Assembly (NCBI RefSeq): GCF_016807185.1
Contig: NZ_JAEVYN010000001.1
Location: 1,734,781-1,798,780 of the forward strand
Direction of reading: 5' to 3'
Length of the DNA: 64,000 nt
From: Leptolyngbya sp. Cla-17
GTDB lineage: Bacteria > Cyanobacteriota > Cyanobacteriia > Leptolyngbyales > Leptolyngbyaceae
This document shows, piece after piece, positions 44,225-51,567 of this stretch. The notes beneath the pieces are model-generated. The model was not told the origin of the DNA. It made no database searches and saw only the letters and a program-made list of their open reading frames with translations. The position numbers and the translations under genes were made by a program. Positions within the stretch are counted from its first letter, which is position 1; every line of letters begins with the position of its first letter.

Positions 44225-44716
44225 ATGGCTGCAAACTATTCTTTCGATATTGTTAGCGAGTTCGATCGTCAAGAGTTAGTCAATGCCCTTGATCAGGCAA
44301 CCCGCGAAATTCAGAGCCGATATGACTTAAAAGATACTAAAACCACTGTAGAACTGGGTGAAGAAGCAATCACCATCAACACCGATAGCGACTTTACCTT
44401 GGATGCCGTCAATGGTCTGATTCAAACTAAAGCGATTAAGCGCAACCTATCCCTGAAAATTTTTGATTATGGCAAGGTTGAATCCGCAAGCGGTACCCGT
44501 GTGCGGCAAGAAGTGAAATTAAAAAAAGGAATTTCCCAAGAGCTTGCCAAGCAAATCTCTAAGTTGATTCGCGACGAGTTTAGCAAAATTCAAGCATCGA
44601 TTCAGGGAGACGCAGTGCGGGTTACAGCAAAGTCTAAAGATGACTTGCAAGACGTGATCCAGCGGTTGAAGCAAGAAGATTACCCAACGCCTCTGCAATT
44701 TACCAATTACCGATAG
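44225..44716 (+). CDS. YajQ-family nucleotide-binding protein
   Basis: A 163-residue YajQ protein (DUF520): FDIVSEFDRQELVNALDQA, SRYDLKDTKTTVELG, LDAVNGLIQTKAIKRNLSL, and VRVTAKSKDDLQDVIQRLK. Homologues bind cyclic di-GMP and/or tRNA. Length is standard. Confidence 0.94.
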   Translation: MAANYSFDIVSEFDRQELVNALDQATREIQSRYDLKDTKTTVELGEEAITINTDSDFTLDAVNGLIQTKAIKRNLSLKIFDYGKVESASGTRVRQEVKLKKGISQELAKQISKLIRDEFSKIQASIQGDAVRVTAKSKDDLQDVIQRLKQEDYPTPLQFTNYR

Positions 44717-44904
44717 CGGCAATTGCCACCTTAAAGGTTCGGTTTGGCGACTATCGCTTATCCGAAATTCCGGCTAACTTCGTATGAGTAGGCGATCGCC
44801 ATTCAACTTATTTTTATCTTCAGGAAAAATAGTTTGATGGGATTTGCAACTTTAACAAGCCTACTTTATGAGTGATCAAAACCGGATTAAAGAGGGATAA
44901 GGGC

Positions 44905-46554
44905 GTGTCGAAGTGGTTGTTGCCAACTTTAAGTGAAGTGATAGCGCTGAATGATCCAACCTGGATGGGCACATCAGACTCAGCAAGTAATGTAAAGCCT
45001 GAACCCCCTCAGCGCTTCAATAGCCGTGCAGCTTTGCAACAACTCAAGGTAGAGCGCGAGTGGTATGGCGCGATCTCGGCGCTCAGTGTCCTTTTACAAC
45101 ATCACCTGACGATTCCAAACACTCCCGCCTATGCAGCTGCTCAAACTGTTGCTCGAACGTTGAATGGCAATGGCGACCAAGCAATTTCTGGCGTGATTTT
45201 GTCCGGTCCTACCCCTATTTTCAACCATCCTCAAGTAGTCAAGCAGTTTGCAACTCGCACGCTGGCGGCAACCTCCCTAGATTCGCCTCACTGGATGCCG
45301 TTTCAATTGCTTCCAGCAGAATCAGAAACACTTGCGAGTGACCATCCGCTGCCAATACTGCCGTTACTACCCGGCGATCCACTAGCGGCAGAACCGTTTT
45401 GTCTGGTCCTAACTCCTTGGTTCAGTTTAGTCATGGTATTGGGCGAAACCCTGACCCAAGAACCTGCTTTTTTGTTTTCCTTCGTGCCAGAGGTGGTGCA
45501 GCAAGCTTGGGAAGCGATTCGCCCTCGCATTTTGCTGATGACCTCTCACCAAGTCGATCACCTGGATGAATTGATACATCAGTTTGCACCCGTTTCACCA
45601 GATTATAAAACGGTGATGCAGTTCAGTCGGTTGATGTTGGAATTGCCACCATCGGAAGATGAGCAGCCAGAGCCAATTTTTCAGGCAACCGGGTTCAATG
45701 TCTCAAATGAGACATTGAAAAAAGAAATTACTCAAAATGTTGCCTGGTCGAATACTTCCAGTAATAAAACGATTCCAGTGCAAGCAGAACTAGATGAAAA
45801 GTATTTGGATGTGGAATTGGTGCAAGCGATCGCCCATGAAGTTCGCACCCCATTAACTACCATTCGCACTTTGACGCGATCGCTGCTCAAGCGCCTCGAT
45901 CTAGCTCCCGATGTGTTGAAACGGCTTAGCATCATCGACCGTGAATGCAGCGAACAGATTGATCGATTTGGGCTGATCTTTCGAGCGATGGAATTGGAAA
46001 CTACCACCACCCATCAACCTCAAATGTCTTTGATTCGCACCTCTGTAGTCGATGTGTTTCAACAAAGCATTCCCCGCTGGCAGCAACAAGCCAGCCAACG
46101 TCAGATGACCCTGGACATCGTTGTTCCTGAAACAATGCCAGCCGTCGTCAGCGATCCAACCATGCTAGAACAGGTCCTCACCAGCTTAATCGAGCGCTTT
46201 ACCCGCAATTTGCCTGCTGGCAGCCATATTCAAGTAGATGTGACCCTGGCAGGAGATCAGCTTAAACTACAGCTACAATCCCTGTTAGATACCGCAAGTC
46301 AGGTTAAGTGTAAGGGGCTGTTTGGCACGTCGTTACCTAAACCTTCGCCTAAATCCATTGGACATATGCTGATGTTTCAACCAGACACAGGTAGCCTTAG
46401 CCTCACCCTAGCGGTAACGAAAAGTTTGTTTCAGGCGATCGGTGGCAAGCTAACAGTCAAACAACGCCCTAAAGCCGGGGAAATTATGACCGTTTATCTG
46501 CCCCTAGAAATGGAGCGATCGCCCCTAGAAAGCAGCACAATCATTACGATTTAA
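44905..46554 (+). CDS. histidine-kinase-like protein with degenerate ATP-binding domain
   Basis: A 549-residue cyanobacterial protein. After a ~300-residue N-terminal domain of unknown type comes a canonical HisKA H-box (AIAHEVRTPLTTIRTLTRS). The C-terminal region aligns with a HATPase domain in overall layout, but the N-box (VLTSLIERFTRN) and the DxGxG box are missing. It may be a pseudokinase or regulatory partner. GTG 44905 is preferred because AGAGGGA lies upstream; a GTG at 44872 is possible. Confidence 0.75.
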   Translation: MSKWLLPTLSEVIALNDPTWMGTSDSASNVKPEPPQRFNSRAALQQLKVEREWYGAISALSVLLQHHLTIPNTPAYAAAQTVARTLNGNGDQAISGVILSGPTPIFNHPQVVKQFATRTLAATSLDSPHWMPFQLLPAESETLASDHPLPILPLLPGDPLAAEPFCLVLTPWFSLVMVLGETLTQEPAFLFSFVPEVVQQAWEAIRPRILLMTSHQVDHLDELIHQFAPVSPDYKTVMQFSRLMLELPPSEDEQPEPIFQATGFNVSNETLKKEITQNVAWSNTSSNKTIPVQAELDEKYLDVELVQAIAHEVRTPLTTIRTLTRSLLKRLDLAPDVLKRLSIIDRECSEQIDRFGLIFRAMELETTTTHQPQMSLIRTSVVDVFQQSIPRWQQQASQRQMTLDIVVPETMPAVVSDPTMLEQVLTSLIERFTRNLPAGSHIQVDVTLAGDQLKLQLQSLLDTASQVKCKGLFGTSLPKPSPKSIGHMLMFQPDTGSLSLTLAVTKSLFQAIGGKLTVKQRPKAGEIMTVYLPLEMERSPLESSTIITI

Positions 46555-46833
46555 CTCATCCCCTTTCAACCAATATCTGCCACGTCTGTAGGACTTTATC
46601 GGGTCATCCTGTGAAAAGCTCCTACAGGTAATATTGCGGATAAAAATTGATTCCAGAGTTCCTATTCCTCACACAATCTTGATAGTTCTCCTAGCTTTAA
46701 GTCTCAATGAATGGGCATTCTAAAAGCAAAACGATCGCATAGATCAATTTGTCTGTCTACGCGATCATCCCATTTAATTAGCAACCCTCACTAAATTGCT
46801 TTCAGGACGAACGAACGCTTAGGAGAACTCGTA

Positions 46834-47028
46834 ATGGTCAATAAATTAATTGTGGCGATCGCGCTGACCTTCTCCCTCAACTTTTTCCTTGGGCTTGAAA
46901 AATCTTCCACCACTCAATCCACTGTCCCACAGGCAGCCATGACGAGTGCCGAGGCAGAAAATAATTCCAATTCTTCCGCAGGAACCTTCTTTACAACAGA
47001 CCGTCGTAAGAAATGGAATGTCTACTAG
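46834..47028 (+). CDS. small membrane/exported protein upstream of sigG
   Basis: A 64-residue protein with one N-terminal hydrophobic segment (LIVAIALTFSLNFFLGLE) and a serine/asparagine-rich tail ending RRKKWNVY. The ATG has AGGAG eight bases upstream. It ends 15 bp before sigG and is probably co-transcribed with it. No family recognised. Confidence 0.65.
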   Translation: MVNKLIVAIALTFSLNFFLGLEKSSTTQSTVPQAAMTSAEAENNSNSSAGTFFTTDRRKKWNVY

Positions 47029-47043
47029 AGTAAAGTTCCGTTC

Positions 47044-47703
47044 ATGAATCACTCACTTCGGCTATCCTGGTCATCGGTGGAACCTACATCTACCCAGGTG
47101 CCAGTGCAAGCAGACAAACTCTCTAACTACGATTTAATTCTGCAGTGTCAAGCCAATCATTCTCCTGATAAGGCTGCCTTTGCAGAACTCATGCGGCGAT
47201 ACCAATCTCATGTTGATCGGGTGCTATATCATTTGGCTCCTGATTGGCAAGATCGGTCAGACTTGGCGCAGGAAGTTTGGATTCGAGTGTATCGCAATGT
47301 TAAGCGATTGCAAGAACCGGATAAGTTTCGGGGCTGGCTGAGTCGCATTGCCACCAACTTGTTTTACGATGAGTTGCGCAAGCGCAAACGCCATGCTGCA
47401 CCCCTATCCCTGGACGCACCGCGCTCAATGGAAGATGGGGAGATGAGTTGGGATGTTGCGTCGGAGGCTCCTGGACCAGAGGAAGATTTAACTTCCCAGG
47501 AGTTTTATGATCAGTTGCAAACCGCGATCGCGGACTTGCCAGAAGCGTTCCGCACAACCATTGTGCTACGCGAAATTCAAGGTCTGGCATACGAAGAAAT
47601 CGCCGAAATTACGGGTGTCTCCCTCGGTACAGTCAAATCTAGAATTGCTAGGGCGCGTTTAAGACTGCAAACTCAACTGCAAGGCTATTTAGATGGCAAC
47701 TAG
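47044..47703 (+). CDS. sigG: ECF (group 4) sigma factor, SigG-like
   Basis: A 219-residue sigma-70 family ECF factor. Region 2 (FAELMRRYQSHVDRVLYHLA, LAQEVWIRVYRNVKRL, FRGWLSRIATNLFYDELRKR) and region 4 (LPEAFRTTIVLREIQGLAYE, EIAEITGVSLGTVKSRIARA) are complete, joined by an acidic linker. Followed 174 bp later by a gene for a putative zinc-less anti-sigma factor, as with SigG in Synechocystis. Target regulon is likely envelope stress (inference). Confidence 0.9.
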   Translation: MNHSLRLSWSSVEPTSTQVPVQADKLSNYDLILQCQANHSPDKAAFAELMRRYQSHVDRVLYHLAPDWQDRSDLAQEVWIRVYRNVKRLQEPDKFRGWLSRIATNLFYDELRKRKRHAAPLSLDAPRSMEDGEMSWDVASEAPGPEEDLTSQEFYDQLQTAIADLPEAFRTTIVLREIQGLAYEEIAEITGVSLGTVKSRIARARLRLQTQLQGYLDGN

Positions 47704-47877
47704 CAAGTGCTTTAAGCAATTGCACTCATTTAAAAAACCTTAATCAGCAAGTGAATGTCAGCCTTTATTAAACTGAGCCTTTCACAATCTACCTCACGAA
47801 ATTTGTTTTTCTAAGACAGATTCTCTATGCTTTAGTTGAGCATTGGGTGTACTCCTCACACATAAAGTAATGTTGCA

Positions 47878-48465
47878 ATGACATTTAATTTTGACTCTCA
47901 AAACTCCGAGCAAATGCCTTCAGGGGCTGATGATTTCAATGTTCCAGCACGATCGCTTGATGCGGTACAGCGTGATCGATTTGAGATGCTGAGCGCTTAC
48001 ATGGATGGCGAAGTGACTGCGGATGAACGGCGCATGGTGGAAGAATGGTTAGCAAATGACCCAACCGTGCAGAAGCTTCATTTCCGGTTGCTTAAGCTGA
48101 GACAGACGTTTCAGGCCATGCCCGTTCCGACAGCCAATGAGAAAGCCGTTCAACAGACCGTTGATGCCGTTTTAGCCCGCGTAGACCGTCGTTCTCGCTT
48201 TTCTGCAATTTGGGGCGGCATTGCCCTCGCAGCCGTTGCAGTAGGAGCTGTTTCCACCAGTTTGATGGGCGATCGCTCGCCGTTCTTCCAAATGGCACAA
48301 TCGTCACGAGATGGAGCACAAACGCAAACTGCTGTTAAGCCAGAACCCTTGTTGATTGCTTTGGATCAACCCTTGATTGCAATCTCTAAAACTCCTGTTG
48401 CTGCTCAGGCTGATGGCATATCGCCTTCCCCACTGCCGCAAAACTCAAATAGCGACGTTCGTTAA
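47878..48465 (+). CDS. putative anti-sigma factor (SigG partner)
   Basis: A 195-residue protein. The cytoplasmic N-terminal part has an anti-sigma-like helical motif (RFEMLSAYMDGEVTADERRM VEEWL split over residues 38-61) followed by one membrane segment (IWGGIALAAVAVGAVSTSLM) and a proline/serine-rich outside tail. This layout and its position after sigG support the role. The cysteine/histidine zinc motif of ZAS-type anti-sigmas is absent. Confidence 0.8.
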   Translation: MTFNFDSQNSEQMPSGADDFNVPARSLDAVQRDRFEMLSAYMDGEVTADERRMVEEWLANDPTVQKLHFRLLKLRQTFQAMPVPTANEKAVQQTVDAVLARVDRRSRFSAIWGGIALAAVAVGAVSTSLMGDRSPFFQMAQSSRDGAQTQTAVKPEPLLIALDQPLIAISKTPVAAQADGISPSPLPQNSNSDVR

Positions 48466-48518
48466 TCACACCGTTGGTTAACTGCAATGCGTTTTTGTGC
48501 AGGCCAATTGATACGTCT

Positions 48519-48944
48519 CTACAATATTGTTCCTTTCCACCGACCCGCAGGCACCAAAATGCCACCCATCTGTAGTGTCTGCGTAGATGTCATCAGGTAA
48601 GCCCAGGCATCCCCCAGGGAAATACCGTCTGGGTTAAAAACTGCGATCGCCTGTCGTTGATATTGGTGAGCATCTAGGGACAGTGTAGGGCAATGGTATT
48701 GAAACACATCGGGATCATGTTGCTCAAATTCATCCAATTTCTGCAAGATGGTGGAGTCCGCAAACGATAGCACCACTCCATGCGCAATGCCATTGCCATT
48801 CGCAACCATTGCAGGATAACCAAAGGGAAGGTGATAAACGCTCCCTACAGCGATCGCAGGACAGGATTCTGTTACCCAGCGATCGCATATGAAGTAGTTT
48901 ATTTCTCCAGGTTTGAGTGTTCCATACACAAAGACTTTGATCAT
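48519..48944 (-). CDS. gamma-glutamylcyclotransferase-family protein
   Basis: A 141-residue BtrG/GGCT-fold protein. The signature VFVYGTLKPGEINY opens it, then GFPAMVANG-type FGYPAMV, and the catalytic Glu in KLDEFEQHDPDVFQY. These enzymes release 5-oxoproline from gamma-glutamyl amines. Role here is unknown. Confidence 0.88.
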   Translation of the reverse strand: MIKVFVYGTLKPGEINYFICDRWVTESCPAIAVGSVYHLPFGYPAMVANGNGIAHGVVLSFADSTILQKLDEFEQHDPDVFQYHCPTLSLDAHQYQRQAIAVFNPDGISLGDAWAYLMTSTQTLQMGGILVPAGRWKGTIL

Positions 48945-49016
48945 GAGTAGAAAATAGAAGCGATTGAGCGTTACTCTTGACAGAGTTGATTTTTATGAGT
49001 TGCACAACACTGGCTT

Positions 49017-49949
49017 ATGTTCGTGTTTCATTTGAAGCCCTGGCTGCAAAAAAATTATCTCAGTACCCCTTTTAACCACTCACTTGTTCCAACACCAAAA
49101 CGAGTAACATCCTGGTTGCTCCTTGGAAGCGCGATCGCTTGCATTCCCAATTCCGCAGTTATGGCGATGCAAATTAAGGTCACCCCAGCTAATCCCAAAC
49201 TAGGGGATACGCTGCGAATTGTTGCTCAATATGACGATGTCAGCATTAATGCAACCCCTCAAGTGTCTGTTGGCAAGCAGACCTATCAAGCGTTTTTGAG
49301 CGGTGCTAATCAATTTCGGGCATTGGTGCCCACCACTCCGCTTGATAAACCGGGCACTTTAACGATTCGGGCTACAGGCGGCGGCGAAACCGCTGAAGTT
49401 ACCGTAAAACTTGCCAATCGCAAATTTCCTACCCAATCTATTCGGATTTCGGGCAGCGGCAGCGATGGCACTGATCAGGAGTTCGATCGCGTGGATGCCT
49501 TTAAAAAACTCGTGACTCCCGAAAAAATGTGGCAGGGTGCCTTTCGCCGTCCCAATCAAGGACCTATCACTTCTAGCTATGGCATCCGTCGTTACTACAA
49601 TGGGGTTTTTGCCAAAGATTATTACCATCGTGGAATTGATTATGCAGGAGCTTCTGGTTCTCCAGTGGTAGCTCCTGCTCCTGGACGGGTATCTCTTGTG
49701 GGGCGAGTCAGTGAAGGATTCAAGCTTCACGGCAACACGGTCGGCATTGACCACGGACAAGGAGTCACCACTATTTATCTCCACCTCAGCCGAATCAATG
49801 TTAGAGAAGGAGATCTTGTGCGATCAGGGCAGGTGATTGGAGCCGTGGGCGCAACGGGTGGAGTAACAGGACCTCATTTACACTGGGGATTATATGTTAA
49901 TGGCTTATCAGTCGATCCATCTCCATGGCGTGAGGTAGGATTTGAATAA
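49017..49949 (+). CDS. M23-family peptidoglycan endopeptidase
   Basis: A 310-residue secreted LytM-type protein. N-terminal signal/membrane segment (VTSWLLLGSAIACIPNSAVM), a DUF4198-like beta domain, then the M23 domain with YYHRGIDYAGASGSPVVAPA (first His/Asp) and GGVTGPHLHWGLYVNG (HxH). Cuts peptide crosslinks in peptidoglycan. Zn ligands appear intact. Confidence 0.93.
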   Translation: MFVFHLKPWLQKNYLSTPFNHSLVPTPKRVTSWLLLGSAIACIPNSAVMAMQIKVTPANPKLGDTLRIVAQYDDVSINATPQVSVGKQTYQAFLSGANQFRALVPTTPLDKPGTLTIRATGGGETAEVTVKLANRKFPTQSIRISGSGSDGTDQEFDRVDAFKKLVTPEKMWQGAFRRPNQGPITSSYGIRRYYNGVFAKDYYHRGIDYAGASGSPVVAPAPGRVSLVGRVSEGFKLHGNTVGIDHGQGVTTIYLHLSRINVREGDLVRSGQVIGAVGATGGVTGPHLHWGLYVNGLSVDPSPWREVGFE

Positions 49950-50065
49950 TTTGTTCTTTAAGGTTTTGATGAAAGTGGTCTACTAGACGCAATCTAGGGC
50001 AACATTATTCAAGACTACTAAAGCAGATCACTAAATTTAAGCCAGGGAAGAGGTGTGGAAGCTCT

Positions 50066-50617
50066 ATGAGCATCGAAAAGATTGTCGAACAAGCTCTGCA
50101 AGACGGGTATCTGACCCCAGCAATGGAGGCAGAGGTGGGACGCATCTGTGATACTGCCTCGGAACTGTCGATTGAAGAATACATGGCGTTAGATCGCTTG
50201 ATGGGAGCGCTTTTGACCGGGGAAGTGGTTGCTGTACCTCGGAAGCAGTTTATCAATGTGATGGAAGAACTGGTGCTAACAGAGGCGATCGCCCGTGTTG
50301 CCGAAATTGAAGCCACCAGCGATCGCACCTTAGATTTGGGAGATATAGCCGCTTACGGTTTGAACCGTCTACCGCCTCTGTATGCCACCACGGAAGAAGG
50401 CGCAAACTATCAACGGCAGCGGGCAAAAGAAGAACTGCAAGCCTTAATTGCTCAGCAAGTTGGAGAAGCGATCGCTCGTAATCTGGATCGTCCTGAATTC
50501 TTCCCAGAACGACAGGTGATTGGCAAAAGCTCTGGTGACGAAATACTGACTCAAGTTAGCGCCTTACTCCAAGCCTATGCCCCAGGCTATGAACAACCGA
50601 CAGGACCTGCCAATTAG
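50066..50617 (+). CDS. ComFB-domain protein (possible cyclic-dinucleotide receptor)
   Basis: A 183-residue protein. The N-terminal helical part is followed by the ComFB domain: FINVMEELVLTEAIARVAEI, DLGDIAAYGLNRLPPLYATT, and EELQALIAQQVGEAI. Cyanobacterial ComFB proteins (CdgR) have recently been reported to bind c-di-GMP or c-di-AMP and to affect cell size and motility. Whether this one binds is not shown. Confidence 0.88.
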   Translation: MSIEKIVEQALQDGYLTPAMEAEVGRICDTASELSIEEYMALDRLMGALLTGEVVAVPRKQFINVMEELVLTEAIARVAEIEATSDRTLDLGDIAAYGLNRLPPLYATTEEGANYQRQRAKEELQALIAQQVGEAIARNLDRPEFFPERQVIGKSSGDEILTQVSALLQAYAPGYEQPTGPAN

Positions 50618-50693
50618 ACTAGAAATAGAGGCTAGAAGTGGGAGTCAGGAGATAAATGAACCATGTATTCCCTAACTCTCAACTCCTAGCTTT

Positions 50694-51359
50694 CTACTGC
50701 TCAACAATCACTGGCGTTCCCTTAGCGATGTGTGCGTAGAGTTCTTTCACATCTTCGTTTCGCATCCGCAGACAGCCATGGGAAACAGCTTCACCAATTA
50801 GTTCTTCCTGGTTGGTTCCATGAAAGCCAATTTCACCTACTTCATTAGACAAAAATCCAATCCACGCAGCACCAAGAGGATTATTGTTTCCCGGTGGAAC
50901 AGCTATTCCAGTAATAGGATGGACCCAGGTTGGATCTTGCTCCATCTCTAAAACTTGAAAAGTGCCCGTTGGAGTTTCCCAGCCTGGTTTAGCAACCGCG
51001 ATCGCGTACTTATCCAATAATTGACTCCCTTGATAAACCTGAACGTGCCTTTTACTCAAGCTCACAACCACACGAGCATCCGTCTTTGCCGCAGTTTTGG
51101 GTTTTGACTCTAAAGGTGTAATTGTAGAATTGGCAGGAGATTGAGGATCGGGGTTGCTAAGCGGTTGAATAGACTGTTCTAAAACAACGAGCGACTGCTG
51201 CGATCGCTCCCTCATTTGCAGTGAAGCAATTTGAGAACTGTCAGTATTAAACCGTCCTGCTATCATTTGCCATTGAGCCAACGCCAACACTCCTGCTGTT
51301 CCTATGCAAAGGAGCATGATGCTGCGCGCGATCGAATCGTCTGTGCGTCTAACAGGCAT
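50694..51359 (-). CDS. L,D-transpeptidase (YkuD domain)
   Basis: A 221-residue membrane-anchored enzyme. An N-terminal membrane segment (IMLLCIGTAGVLALAQWQM) is followed by the YkuD domain with HGTNQEELIGEAVSHGCLRM, containing the catalytic His and Cys, and VVVSLSKRHVQVYQG at its start. It forms 3-3 crosslinks or attaches proteins to peptidoglycan. Confidence 0.93.
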   Translation of the reverse strand: MPVRRTDDSIARSIMLLCIGTAGVLALAQWQMIAGRFNTDSSQIASLQMRERSQQSLVVLEQSIQPLSNPDPQSPANSTITPLESKPKTAAKTDARVVVSLSKRHVQVYQGSQLLDKYAIAVAKPGWETPTGTFQVLEMEQDPTWVHPITGIAVPPGNNNPLGAAWIGFLSNEVGEIGFHGTNQEELIGEAVSHGCLRMRNEDVKELYAHIAKGTPVIVEQ

Positions 51360-51567
51360 ACGTGTGGCAGGAGGATGGGGCAGGGATTAGGAGAGCAGAT
51401 GCAGACAAGTAGCGTTTTGGACTTAAAACTTTCCTAGACCTCTTGGATCCAGAGTATCTCATCGCGCTAGTAGGCTCAATCATTCTTGAAAAAATAGTGG
51501 CAGAGGTTAGGGGATAGGGCATTTATACTACTGAATAAGCGATCGCGTTTTCTGTTTTGGATAGTCT

